From Azohydromonas lata NBRC 102462 (lineage in GTDB: Bacteria > Pseudomonadota > Gammaproteobacteria > Burkholderiales > Burkholderiaceae_C), in NCBI RefSeq assembly GCF_001571085.1, contig NZ_BCTC01000018.1, forward strand, positions 24,537 to 88,536: DNA of 64,000 nt, read 5' to 3'. The position numbers were made by a program, and so were the translations under genes. Shown here piece by piece: positions 15,811-24,251 of this stretch (positions are counted from its first letter, which is position 1; each line of letters starts with the position of its first letter). The notes under the pieces are model-generated. The model saw only the letters and a list, made by a program, of their open reading frames with translations, was not told the origin of the DNA and did no database searches.

Positions 15811-18800
15811 TCAAAAGGCCTGCGCGGGCGTGCCCGCCTCGCGCGCGGCGAGAAGCCGCTCGGTCGGCACACGGCCGAAGCGGCGGTACAGCAAGGGGGT
15901 CAACAGGGTGTCCAGCAGCGTGGAGCTGACCAGGCCGCCGAAGATCACGACGGCCACCGGGTGCAGCACCTCCTTGCCCGGCGCGTCGGCCGACAGCAGC
16001 AGCGGCACCAGCGCGAAGGCGGCCACCAGCGCCGTCATGAGCACGGGCGTGAGGCGCTCCAGCGAGCCGCGGACGATCAGCGCGTCGCCGAAACGCTCGC
16101 CCTCGAACGCGCACAGGTTGATCCAGTGGCTCAGCTTGAGGATGCCGTTGCGCGTGGCAATGCCCGTGAGCGTGATGAAGCCCACCAGCGCCGCCACCGA
16201 CAGCGGCTGGCCCGTCAGCCACAGCGCCGCCACGCTGCCCACCAGTGCCAGCGGGATGTTGCCCATCACGATGAGCGCCAGCACCGCCGAGCGGTAGCGC
16301 GCATACAGCACGCCGAAGATCAAGGTCAGTGACACCAGCGCCAGCAGCGCGATCAGCCGCGACGCCTCCTCCTGCGCCTGGAACTGCCCCTCCAGCGCCG
16401 TGAAGTAGCCCGCCGGCAGCGCCGTGGCCGCCAGCGCCGCGCGGATGTCGCCCACCACGGCCGACAGCTCGCGCCCGCCCGCGTTGGCGGAAATCACGAT
16501 GCGCCGCCGCGCGTTCTCGCGGCCGATCTGGTTGGGGCCTTCGCCCTCCTCCACCTGCGCCAGGGCGGACAGCGGCACGGGGCCCGTGGGCGTCGCTATC
16601 AGCAGATCGCGCAGCGCCTGCGCGCCGCGGGCGCTTTCCGGCAGGCGCACCAGCAGGTCCATGCGGCGCGGGCCGTCGATGAGCTGCGTGACGCGCTCAC
16701 CCTCGATGAGCTGCTCCAGGCTGCGCAGCACGGCGCCGGGCGCCACGCCAAAGCGGGCGGCGGCCTCGTAGTCCAGCCGGATCTTCAGTTGCGGGATGAG
16801 CACCTGCTTTTCCACCTGCAGGTCGGCCACGCCGGGGATGGCGGCGAGCCGGCCGCGCAGCGTCTCGGCCAGGCCGCGCAGCGTGTCCAGGTCGTCGCCA
16901 TAGACCTTGAGCGCGATCTGCGCGCGCACGCCGGAGAGCAGGTGGTCCAGCCGGTGCGAAATCGGCTGGCCCACGCTCACCGAGGCCGGCAGCACGGCCA
17001 GCCGCGCCCGCAGCTCCTGCACCACGGCCTCGCGCGGGCGCCCGGACGGGCGCAGGTCCACGTCCATCTCCGTGTAGTGCACGCCCTCGGCATGCTCGTC
17101 CAGCTCCGCGCGGCCGGTGCGCCGGCCCACGTGCGTGACTTCCGGCACCTGCAGCGCGAGCTGCTCGGCCAGCGTGCCTATGTGGTTGGACGCCTCCAGC
17201 GAGGTGCCGGGGTTGAGCAGCACGTTCACCGTCAGCGTGCCCTCGTTGAAGGGCGGCAGGAAGGTGCGCGGGAAACTCAACGCCCCCAGCGCGGCCAGCA
17301 CCACGGCCAGGCCGGCCGCCGACAGCAGCGCCTGGTCGTGCCTGAACGACCAGGCCAGCAGCCGCGCGTCCCAGCTTTTGAGCCGGCGCACCAGCGGGCT
17401 GTCGCCCACGTGCAAGCGCTTCATGCGCGGCAGCAGCCAGAAGCACAGCACGGGCGTGACGGTGGTGGCCACCACCATGCTGGCCAGGATGGAAACGATG
17501 TAGGCCAGCCCCAGCGGCGTGAACAGCCGCCCCTCCATGCCCGGCAGCGCGAACAGCGGCAGGAAGACCAGCACCACGATCAGCGTCGCGTAGACGACGC
17601 CGGAGCGCACCTCCTTGGAGGCGTCGGCCACCACTTCCAGCACCGGCCGCGGTTCACTCAGCGCGCGGTTTTCGCGCAGGCGGCGCAGCACGTTTTCCAC
17701 GTCCACCACGGCGTCGTCGACCAGCTCGCCAATGGCGATGGCCAGGCCCCCCAGCGTCATGGTGTTGATGGACAGGCCGAGCCAGCGGAACACCACCGCC
17801 GTGACCAGCAGCGACAGCGGGATGGCCGCCAGCGAGATCAGCGTGGTGCGCGCGTTGAGCAAGAAGGCGAAGAGGACGATGGCCACCATCACCGCCCCAT
17901 CGCGCAGCGCCTCGGCCACGTTGCCTATGGAGCGCTCTATGAAGTCGGCCTGGCGGAAGAGGAACTGCGGCGCCTGCACGCCGGGCGGCCGGCTGCGCGC
18001 CAGCGCCTCCATGGCCTGCTCCACCGCGCGGGTGAGGCGCACGCTGTCGGCGTCCGGCTGCTTCTGCACCGAGAGGATCACGGCCGGCTTGCCCGCATAG
18101 CTGCCGTCGCCTCGCTTGACGGCGGGCGCGACCTGCACGTCGGCGAGCTGGCGCAGCAGGATGGGCTGCCCGTCCCTCACCGCCACCACCAGGTTGCGCA
18201 GCGCCTGCACGTCGGTGCTGCGGCCGATCTGGCGGATCAGCAGCTCGCGGCCCTGGGCTTCGAGAAAGCCGCCGCTGGTGTTGGCGCCGAAGTCGCGCAG
18301 CGCGGCCGTGAGCTGCTCCTGCGTGACGCCCAGGGCGCTGAGCTGCGCCGGGTTCACCTCCACGCGCCACTGGCGCACCTGGCCGCCCATGGTCACCACC
18401 TGCGCCACGCCGGGCAGGGTGAGCAGGCGCGGGCGCACCACGGTGTCGGCGTAGTCGCGCACCGCCATGGGACTGACCTGCGCCGGATCGGCCGGCAGCG
18501 CCAGCAGCAGCACCTCGCCCATGATGGAAGCGATGGGACCAAGCTGCGGCACCACGCCGGGCGGCAGTTGCTCGCGCACGAGGTTGAGCCGCTCGCTGAC
18601 CTGCTGGCGGTTGCGGTGGATGTCCGTGCCCCACTCGAACTCGACGTAGACCACCGACAGGCCGATGCCGGACGTGGAGCGCACGCGCGTGACGCCGGGC
18701 ATGCCGTTCATGCCGGCTTCTATGGGGAAGGTGACGAGCTGCTCCACCTCCTCCGGCGCCATGCCGCCGGCCTCGGTCATGAGCGTCACCGTGGGCTTGT

Positions 18801-18927
18801 CCAGCGCCGGGAACACGTCCACGGGCATGCGCTGCAGGCTGATCAGGCCGAAGGCCATGAGCGCCAGCGCCGCGCCCATCACGAACAGGCGCTGGCGCAG
18901 GCTGAAATGGATGATGCGGTCGAACAT
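15811..18927 (-). CDS. heavy-metal efflux RND transporter, CzcA/CusA family
   Basis: A 1038-residue inner-membrane proton-driven pump of the HME-RND family, the length expected for CzcA/CusA. It opens with MFDRIIHFSLRQRLFV, and the N-terminal part carries GMAPEEVEQLVTFPIE, typical of the family. The TM4 proton-relay signature reads GELVDDAVVDVEN. CzcA (Zn/Co/Cd) has DGA...VEN and CusA (Cu/Ag) has DAA...IEN, so neither fits exactly; it resembles a less well characterised HME branch and the metal cannot be fixed from sequence. The ATG at 18927 follows GAAGGGG and lies 13 bases behind the adaptor gene. It should form a tripartite complex with the adaptor at 18941-20128 and the outer-membrane channel at 21086-22366. 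Confidence 0.9.
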   Translation of the reverse strand: MFDRIIHFSLRQRLFVMGAALALMAFGLISLQRMPVDVFPALDKPTVTLMTEAGGMAPEEVEQLVTFPIEAGMNGMPGVTRVRSTSGIGLSVVYVEFEWGTDIHRNRQQVSERLNLVREQLPPGVVPQLGPIASIMGEVLLLALPADPAQVSPMAVRDYADTVVRPRLLTLPGVAQVVTMGGQVRQWRVEVNPAQLSALGVTQEQLTAALRDFGANTSGGFLEAQGRELLIRQIGRSTDVQALRNLVVAVRDGQPILLRQLADVQVAPAVKRGDGSYAGKPAVILSVQKQPDADSVRLTRAVEQAMEALARSRPPGVQAPQFLFRQADFIERSIGNVAEALRDGAVMVAIVLFAFLLNARTTLISLAAIPLSLLVTAVVFRWLGLSINTMTLGGLAIAIGELVDDAVVDVENVLRRLRENRALSEPRPVLEVVADASKEVRSGVVYATLIVVLVFLPLFALPGMEGRLFTPLGLAYIVSILASMVVATTVTPVLCFWLLPRMKRLHVGDSPLVRRLKSWDARLLAWSFRHDQALLSAAGLAVVLAALGALSFPRTFLPPFNEGTLTVNVLLNPGTSLEASNHIGTLAEQLALQVPEVTHVGRRTGRAELDEHAEGVHYTEMDVDLRPSGRPREAVVQELRARLAVLPASVSVGQPISHRLDHLLSGVRAQIALKVYGDDLDTLRGLAETLRGRLAAIPGVADLQVEKQVLIPQLKIRLDYEAAARFGVAPGAVLRSLEQLIEGERVTQLIDGPRRMDLLVRLPESARGAQALRDLLIATPTGPVPLSALAQVEEGEGPNQIGRENARRRIVISANAGGRELSAVVGDIRAALAATALPAGYFTALEGQFQAQEEASRLIALLALVSLTLIFGVLYARYRSAVLALIVMGNIPLALVGSVAALWLTGQPLSVAALVGFITLTGIATRNGILKLSHWINLCAFEGERFGDALIVRGSLERLTPVLMTALVAAFALVPLLLSADAPGKEVLHPVAVVIFGGLVSSTLLDTLLTPLLYRRFGRVPTERLLAAREAGTPAQAF

Positions 18928-18940
18928 GCGCGCGGCCCCT

Positions 18941-20128
18941 TCAGCGCACCTGCGCCAGCAGCGCCGCGCCGCTGGTGACGACGCGCTCGCCCGCCTTGAG
19001 GCCCTCGCGCACGGCCACCGTGTCCGCGCCCAGCGGCTGCGGGCGCACGCGGCGCGGCTCGAAGCGCTCGGGGTCCTCGTGCACCCAGACCACCGTTTCA
19101 CCCGCCGCGTTGCGCGTGACGGCCGAGGCCGGCAGCGCCACGCCCTGCGCCGTGCCGCGAGTGCGCAGCGTCACCTTCACCGGCTGGCCCACGGCCAGCG
19201 GCGCGGCGGCATCCAGCACGCGGAACCGCATGGGCAGCGCCTGGTCGCGCAGCAGCCGGCCCGCGCCAGCCACCTGCAGTTTCAACAGGCGACCACCGGC
19301 CAGCCCTTCGGCTGACAAGACTTTCGACGGCAGCTCCAGGTCGTAGGCCGGCGCTTCGACGGCCAGCCGCGTGGGATCGACCACTTCGAACAGCAGCGCC
19401 TTGGCGTCCACCACCTCGCCCGCGACGATGTCGACGGCGCTGATGACGCCGTCCACGGGCGAGGCCAGCGGCTGCGGCGCGTCCAGCGCGGCGGCGAGCG
19501 CGGCCTGGCGTTTCTTCAGCGCCTGCAGCTCCACGCGGGCGGCCTCGATTTCCTTGGCCGGCACGGAGCCTTCGAGCTGCTCCAGCCGCGCGATGCGCCG
19601 CTCGGCCAGCGCGGTTTGGGCGCCCAACTCGGCCTGCTGGCCGACGCGGTCGCCGCGCTCCAGCGAGCTGGCCGTTGGGCGCAGCCAGGCGACGATTTCA
19701 CCTTTACGCACCTTCTGGCCCAGCACGGGGAACGCCTTGCCGGCGGGAACGACGGTGCCCGGCTGCGTGGCCTGGATGCGCCCGCCGCTGCCGGGCTCTA
19801 TGACGACGCGGCCGTTGAGCTCCACGGCGGCCGAGAGCGCGCCCTCGGTAACGGGCACCGTGCGCACGGCCAGCAGCCGCTGCACGTGCTTGGGCACGAA
19901 AAGGCTGCCGTCGGCCAGGCGGGCGGAGGCTTCCAGCGATGCAGCACCGGCCGGGGCGGCGTCGGCGGCCGGCTTGCCGGTGGGGCCCGCGGCGGAAGTG
20001 GCGGTCTTGGGAGCGTCGTGGGAATGGTCCTCGTCGCCGTGGGCGTGGGCGGTGGGAGCAAGGGCAGTCAGGGACAGCAGTGCAGCGAGCGCCACGCGGT
20101 GGACGCCAGCCGCAAGCCGATGCGCCAA
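18941..20128 (-). CDS. RND periplasmic adaptor (membrane fusion) protein, CzcB-like
   Basis: An adaptor of about 395 residues linking the RND pump to the outer-membrane channel. After an N-terminal export signal (VALAALLSLTALAPTAHAHG) comes a His/Asp-rich stretch (HGDEDHSHD) typical of metal-type adaptors, then the barrel-sandwich and helical hairpin. The start is uncertain. A TTG at 20128 behind AGGGTGGGG gives a normal signal peptide, and a GTG at 20095 is possible. The frame stays open further upstream through the palindromic repeats at 20223-20371, giving the peptide VIPAKAGIQ, but this is a property of the repeat and not a plausible N-terminus. Followed by the pump gene after 13 bases. 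Confidence 0.82.
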   Translation of the reverse strand: MAHRLAAGVHRVALAALLSLTALAPTAHAHGDEDHSHDAPKTATSAAGPTGKPAADAAPAGAASLEASARLADGSLFVPKHVQRLLAVRTVPVTEGALSAAVELNGRVVIEPGSGGRIQATQPGTVVPAGKAFPVLGQKVRKGEIVAWLRPTASSLERGDRVGQQAELGAQTALAERRIARLEQLEGSVPAKEIEAARVELQALKKRQAALAAALDAPQPLASPVDGVISAVDIVAGEVVDAKALLFEVVDPTRLAVEAPAYDLELPSKVLSAEGLAGGRLLKLQVAGAGRLLRDQALPMRFRVLDAAAPLAVGQPVKVTLRTRGTAQGVALPASAVTRNAAGETVVWVHEDPERFEPRRVRPQPLGADTVAVREGLKAGERVVTSGAALLAQVR

Positions 20129-20222
20129 CCCCACCCTGTCGTCATCCCCGCGCAGGCGCACTGCTGTCCGGGGAAAGTTGATAGCCGCCAGCCGGAGACT
20201 GGCCTGCGGCGTCCCCCGAGCC

Positions 20223-20371
20223 GTCATTCCCGCGAAGGCGGGAATCCAGGCGGCCCTCAAGCCGGCCGCCAGCTCATGAGCCGGCGTCACAAGGTCCAAA
20301 CCGCGCTTTTCCTGCGTCGCCCCTTCGCTCCAGCGTGGGGCCGCCTGGATTCCCGCCTTCGCGGGAATGAC
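20223..20371. repeat. inverted pair of palindromic intergenic repeats (VIPAKAGIQ type), copy 1
   Basis: A 28-bp element with core ATTCCCGC-GAAG-GCGGGAAT lies at 20223-20250, and its reverse complement at 20344-20371. The pair encloses about 93 bp of unrelated sequence and separates the czcB-like gene from the upstream small membrane protein gene. The same element, again as an inverted pair with similar spacing, occurs at 32161-32310. Such units are frequent in betaproteobacterial intergenic DNA and look like non-autonomous mobile palindromes. A long hairpin in the transcript could affect expression of czcBA. Confidence 0.85.
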
Positions 20372-20501
20372 GAAGTGGGGAGCGAGACGCTCCTGTTCCC
20401 GGGATGCAAGGACCAGCCAACGGCGAACCGTGGGCGCTTGCGGGATGCGACAGGCCACTCGGCGAGCGGCCTGGTTTTCGTTCTTGACCACGGTCATTCC
20501 C

Positions 20502-21089
20502 TCACCGTCCACCCGCCACGCGCCGCCGCCGCCGCGCCGACATCGCGGCCATCGCCGCTCCCATGCCGGCCGCGCCCAGCGCGATCCAGCCCAGCGGCTG
20601 CAGCCAGGCCGCGCGCGGCGTGCCCTCGCCCGCAGCGGGCACCGTTGCGGGCGCATCCGCAGGCCCGTGCGCAGGCGCGGCGGCTGGCGCCACCACCAGC
20701 GGCGCGCCCAACAAGTCCATGTCGCTGCCCGCCTGCACGGTGAACGTCATCGGGTGCTGACCAACGGCCGGGGCCTGCGGCAGCTTGAGCTCGTAGACGC
20801 CGGCCGAGAGCTCGGCCGCCTTGGCGTTGGCGCCCGCGCCCTCCACGTCCACGCTCGCGCCGGCCACGGGCGCGTTGTCGGCCGCGGCGTCCAGCCACAG
20901 CAGCAGCCGGCCGCCGGGCTCCAGCACACCGACCAGCTCGAACAGCTCGGAGTGCGCCATCACGCGCGGCAGCAGCGGCCGGGCGTTGACCACGGCGGGC
21001 GGCCCGTGGTCCTCGCCCCCGTGGGCGAACACCGAGGTGACGACGAAGCCCAACAGCAGGCCCAGGGAAAACAGGAAAAAGCGGGTCAT
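20502..21089 (-). CDS. small membrane-anchored periplasmic protein of the metal efflux cluster
   Basis: A 195-residue protein with a signal peptide (FFLFSLGLLLGFVVTSVFA), a mature N-terminus HGGEDHG that could bind metal, a beta-rich middle, a Pro/Ala linker and a C-terminal transmembrane helix (WIALGAAGMGAAMAAM) with an Arg-rich cytoplasmic tail. Similar proteins sit between the channel and adaptor genes of HME-RND clusters; no biochemical function is known. Its start overlaps the stop of the channel gene (ATGA), so expression is coupled. About 370 bases containing the inverted repeat pair separate it from the adaptor gene. Confidence 0.72.
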   Translation of the reverse strand: MTRFFLFSLGLLLGFVVTSVFAHGGEDHGPPAVVNARPLLPRVMAHSELFELVGVLEPGGRLLLWLDAAADNAPVAGASVDVEGAGANAKAAELSAGVYELKLPQAPAVGQHPMTFTVQAGSDMDLLGAPLVVAPAAAPAHGPADAPATVPAAGEGTPRAAWLQPLGWIALGAAGMGAAMAAMSARRRRRVAGGR

Positions 21090-22366
21090 GGCAGCACTCC
21101 AAGGGCTTGGCGCAGGCGAGACAAAGCGGCGGCGCGGGCAACTTCGAGCCGGCGCACGTCGCTCTCGGCGTCGAAGGCCGCGGCGCGGGCGCGCAGCAGC
21201 GTGGGCAGATCGCTTTCGCCCAATGAAAAGGATTTTTGGATCAGCGCCAGCGTGTCGGCCGTGAGCGCGGCGCGGCGCGCGGCCAGCGCGGCCTTGGCTT
21301 CAACCGCGTCGCGCTCGCGCCGCGCCGCCTGCTGCTCCAGCGCCCATTGCGTTTGCAACTGCGCCTCGGTGGCCTGCGCCTCCAGCAGCTCGGCGCGCAC
21401 CTCGGCGCTGTCGCGCAAGCGCCGCGGCGCGGAGGCCAGCGGCACGCTCAGCCGCACGCCCACCGCGGTGGCATAGGGCTCGTCGGCGGCGCCGCGCTCG
21501 CGCAGCAGCCGCACCGACACCTCCGGCGCCTCGCGCGCGCTGCGCTCCACCAGTTGCAGCCGCGCCTGCGCCACGCGCACGGCCGCCGCCGCCGCGGCCA
21601 GGCGCGGATGCACGGCGTCGGCGTCTGGCGGGGCCGCCACCGCGGGCTCGGCCGTCAGCACGGCGGGAGCATGGGCGCCGGTGAGCGCGCTCAGCCGGTC
21701 GGCGGCCAGGCGCTCCAGCAGCCGCGCGTCGGCCAGCGCGGCTTCGGCGCTTTGCGTTTCCACCGCGGCGCTGTTGGCATCGGTGCGCGCCAGCTCGCCG
21801 GCACGCTGGCGGCGCTCCACGTCGGCCTGCAGCGCGCGGGCGGATGCCAGCCGGCGCTGCTGCAGCGCGGCGTCTTCGCGCGCGGCGGCGAGCAGCCACC
21901 AGGCTTCGCGCAGCTCACCGGCAAGCTGCAGGCGGCGCGCTTGGCCGTCGTCGGCCAGGCTTTGGAGCTGGGCCTGCGCGACGGAGCGCTGCGCCTCGCG
22001 CTGCCCCGGCAGCCACAGCGGCACGCCGATCTCGGCCTCCAGCTCGCGGCGGCCGGCGCGGTGGTTGAAGCGGTCGTCCAGCGCGCTCAGGCTCACGCGC
22101 GGCGCGCCGGGCGCCAGGCCGCGGGCCAGCTCGGCGGCGGCCTGCGCCTGCTCGCCGCGCGCGGGCAGGGCCTGGCCGGCGGGCGAGCGTGCCCAAGCCA
22201 GCGCCAGCGCGTCGCGCAGCGTGGCCGGCGCGGCGGCCGAGGGCGTCCAAGGCGCGGCCGGGGTTTCGGCGGGCGCCGACACGGGCGCGGCGGACGGCGG
22301 GGGCGCGTCGGCGGCCCACGCGGACACGGCGGCCGCGAGCACCACCGGCACGGTGATTCGTCTCAT
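21086..22366 (-). CDS. TolC-family outer-membrane efflux channel, CzcC/CusC-like
   Basis: A 426-residue outer-membrane factor. It has a signal peptide (ITVPVVLAAAVSAWAADA), a Pro/Ala-rich stretch and two long helical repeats of the TolC type (ALALAWARSPAG at the start, alternating Ala/Arg/Leu coiled coils, and SALTGAHAP closing the first repeat). It is the exit duct for the RND complex encoded downstream. The ATG has AGGAAG six bases upstream. The gene overlaps the next one by four bases. Length agrees with CzcC (about 420). Confidence 0.85.
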   Translation of the reverse strand: MRRITVPVVLAAAVSAWAADAPPPSAAPVSAPAETPAAPWTPSAAAPATLRDALALAWARSPAGQALPARGEQAQAAAELARGLAPGAPRVSLSALDDRFNHRAGRRELEAEIGVPLWLPGQREAQRSVAQAQLQSLADDGQARRLQLAGELREAWWLLAAAREDAALQQRRLASARALQADVERRQRAGELARTDANSAAVETQSAEAALADARLLERLAADRLSALTGAHAPAVLTAEPAVAAPPDADAVHPRLAAAAAAVRVAQARLQLVERSAREAPEVSVRLLRERGAADEPYATAVGVRLSVPLASAPRRLRDSAEVRAELLEAQATEAQLQTQWALEQQAARRERDAVEAKAALAARRAALTADTLALIQKSFSLGESDLPTLLRARAAAFDAESDVRRLEVARAAALSRLRQALGVLP

Positions 22367-22487
22367 CGAGGCTTCCTCTGCAACGGTGCAACTGCAAGGC
22401 GTTGGGGAAGCGGCGCACGGGCGGGCGGCGCTGCACGGCGGCAGCAGCCTCGTCGCGGTCAGGCTGGGAAAGGAACCTGGCGCCGCT

Positions 22488-23009
22488 TCAGGCGGCCAGG
22501 CCTATGGGCGGCCGGTGCAGCCGCTGCGGCGGCACGGAGCTGAAGCGCTGCCCTGGCGCGGGCGGCAGCCAGCCCGCGGGCGCCAGGGCCGGCAAGCCGG
22601 CGTCGAACGCGGCGGACAGCGGGGGCGAGTGCAGGCTCATGCAGGCGGCGGAGCCGCTGCAGGGATCGGTCAGGGGGGAGGAAGAAGTGCCGCCGTCATC
22701 GGCCGGGCCCGTCGCCGCGGCGTCATGGCCATCGTGACCGTCGTGGTGCTGATGCGCTGCCGCACCGGCTTGATGCGCCAGGGCTGCAGGCGCCACGTCA
22801 TGGCCGGCATGCGCGGCATGGTGCGCCGCACCGTGTCCCTGCGCCTCTGCCTGGGCTGCCTGGACGGCCAGCGGCAGGCTCAGGTGCCCCAGGCACGGCA
22901 TGGCCACGAGCGCCCACGCCGACTGCAGCGGCAGCAGGAGCATCAGGACGATGGCGATGAGGCGGCGCACGGGCAGGACGGCGGATGAAGGACGCAGGGG
23001 TGGACGCAA
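22488..23009 (-). CDS. His-rich secreted protein, CzcI-like
   Basis: Up to 173 residues: a signal-peptide-like segment (IAIVLMLLLPLQSAWA), a long region rich in His, Ala, Asp and Gly with clusters such as HQHHDGHDGHD, and a C-terminus FSSVPPQRLHRPPIGLA. The PLQSAWA signal end and the final FSS...RP..LA pattern resemble CzcI, a small periplasmic regulator or buffer in Cupriavidus czc operons. The histidines are likely to bind zinc, cobalt or nickel. The first in-frame start is a TTG at 23009; a GTG at 22970 is an alternative; neither has a good ribosome site. Located between the HMA chaperone and the channel gene. Confidence 0.7.
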   Translation of the reverse strand: MRPPLRPSSAVLPVRRLIAIVLMLLLPLQSAWALVAMPCLGHLSLPLAVQAAQAEAQGHGAAHHAAHAGHDVAPAALAHQAGAAAHQHHDGHDGHDAAATGPADDGGTSSSPLTDPCSGSAACMSLHSPPLSAAFDAGLPALAPAGWLPPAPGQRFSSVPPQRLHRPPIGLAA

Positions 23010-23077
23010 GTTTAGGCGTCCGCGCCGCGCGCGCCGGCTTTACCAGGGTCAAGCCGGGCGCACGGGGCGGCAGTGCG

Positions 23078-23269
23078 TCACGCGGGGTCGTAGCCGGCGT
23101 CGGACAGGGCGCGGGCCAGGGCCTCGCGGTCCTCGGCGTTCTCGACCTGCACCTTCTTGGTGGCCAGGTCGACGTGCACGCGCGCCTGCGGCGCAGCGGC
23201 CTGCAACGCCTGGGTCACGGCGCCCACGCAGTGGCCGCAGCTCATGTCAGGCAGGGTGAACTCGATCAT
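23078..23269 (-). CDS. CopZ-like HMA-domain metal chaperone
   Basis: A 63-residue single heavy-metal-associated domain. The metal-binding loop is MSCGHC (residues 9-14) in the order Met-Ser-Cys-Gly-His-Cys, and the fold pattern beta-alpha-beta-beta-alpha-beta is followed to the C-terminal DAGYDPA. Such proteins carry Cu(I), or sometimes other soft metals, to P-type ATPases or efflux pumps. GAGGAG lies nine bases before the ATG. It heads the efflux cluster, which fits delivery of metal to or from the RND system, although the RND pump signature is not that of CusA. Confidence 0.88.
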   Translation of the reverse strand: MIEFTLPDMSCGHCVGAVTQALQAAAPQARVHVDLATKKVQVENAEDREALARALSDAGYDPA

Positions 23270-23351
23270 GGCAAGTGCTCCTCAAGGGGTGGATGGGCGC
23301 CAGTCTCAGCCTTGCCACGGTGGGAAGGTCAAGCACCGGGGCCGCTTTTTT

Positions 23352-23813
23352 TCAATCGCCCTGCGCCTCGTCGCGCGAGAGGTTGTCCAGCATGGTCAGC
23401 AGGGTACGGCGCGCGGCGGCGGCCTCGGCTTCCGGCACGCCCTGCAGCGCGATGGCGTTGACCTCCTCGGCCAGCGGCACCAGCACGCCCTTGAGCTGCC
23501 GGCCTTCGTCGGTGAGGTGGACGTAGACGTTCTTGCGGTTGTCGGCGCGCTGCTCCAGCCGCACGTAGCCCAGCGACTCCATGGCGCGCAGCGCGATGAA
23601 GGTGGTGGGCTCGGCCACGCCGGCCTCCATGCTGAGCTCGCGCTTGGTGAGGCCGTCGCGCTCCCACAGGATGCGCAGGTAGACCCAGTGCCCCATCTGC
23701 ACGCCGTGGCGCGCCAGCCGCGCGCGCAGCGAGCGGTCGAAGGCGCGCATGGTGTCCTTGAGCAGGTGCGCCATGCGGTCGTTGGGCACGGCCTCGTGCC
23801 AGTGCCGAAGCAT
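23352..23813 (-). CDS. MarR-family transcriptional regulator
   Basis: About 153 residues with a winged helix of MarR type: GHWVYLRILWERDGLTKREL, the recognition region GVAEPTTFIALRAMESLGYV, and the wing RLEQRADNRKNVYVHLTDEG. These proteins bind DNA as dimers and respond to small aromatic or other ligands. The start is unclear: ATG at 23813 and GTG at 23864 are both in frame and neither has a clear ribosome site. It lies upstream of, and in the same direction as, the metal efflux genes, and close to a divergent LysR gene that is broken; which genes it controls is not evident. Confidence 0.82.
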   Translation of the reverse strand: MLRHWHEAVPNDRMAHLLKDTMRAFDRSLRARLARHGVQMGHWVYLRILWERDGLTKRELSMEAGVAEPTTFIALRAMESLGYVRLEQRADNRKNVYVHLTDEGRQLKGVLVPLAEEVNAIALQGVPEAEAAAARRTLLTMLDNLSRDEAQGD

Positions 23814-23985
23814 GCGGCGGGCGACTTCGTTTTCTCTTTCCTGGGCAGCTTTGGAGACACGCACGGCAGCAGGGCGAAGTGGCAGGGTGGGGAATTCTCG
23901 CAAACGCCACCGCAGCTCCTGGCCGCAGCGACTGCAGCGGCCGCCGCGCCATTGATGACGCACGCAACCGCCCTGCGGTGGCAGT

Positions 23986-24129
23986 GGGATCGTCGAACAG
24001 CCGGGCGATGTCCGGGTTGCGCCGCGGCACGTGGCGGCTGGGCGGGCGCAGGGCGACGAAGGCGTCGACGTCGCCGCGATCCGGCAGCTCGCAGAGGGTG
24101 CGCTTGGCCGGCGCGTCTTCCACGCGCAC
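23986..24129 (-). pseudogene. short coding remnant divergent from the LysR gene
   Basis: On the minus strand about 48 codons starting at GTG 24129 (or 24123) show the strong third-position GC bias of real genes here and read VEDAPAKRTLCELPDRGD and VDAFVALRPPSRHVPRRN before the bias stops near 23986. No continuation in any frame is evident in the next 170 bases. It looks like the 5' end of a deleted gene that was divergently transcribed from the LysR gene and perhaps its target. I do not recognise the family. The rest of the 23814-24251 gap holds nothing else I can identify. Confidence 0.4.
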
Positions 24130-24251
24130 GGTTGAGCGTGCAGTTGCAGCCTGATCTTTTTTCGGCGGCCGGGCGCGTGGCGTGGTGCAATCCGCCGCCT
24201 CCGCGGCGTGCCGCTTGTCGCCGCCCGGCATCGAAGCCCACCGAGCCCTCC

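Noticed and set aside
16789..18978. Long open frame antisense to the RND pump gene
   Set aside because: Composition Gln/Arg/His-rich without any motif; mirror of the czcA-like gene.
20129..20656. N-terminal extension of the CzcB-like adaptor through the repeats
   Set aside because: Encodes repeat-derived VIPAKAGIQ peptides and no signal peptide; a TTG or GTG start just before the export signal fits better.
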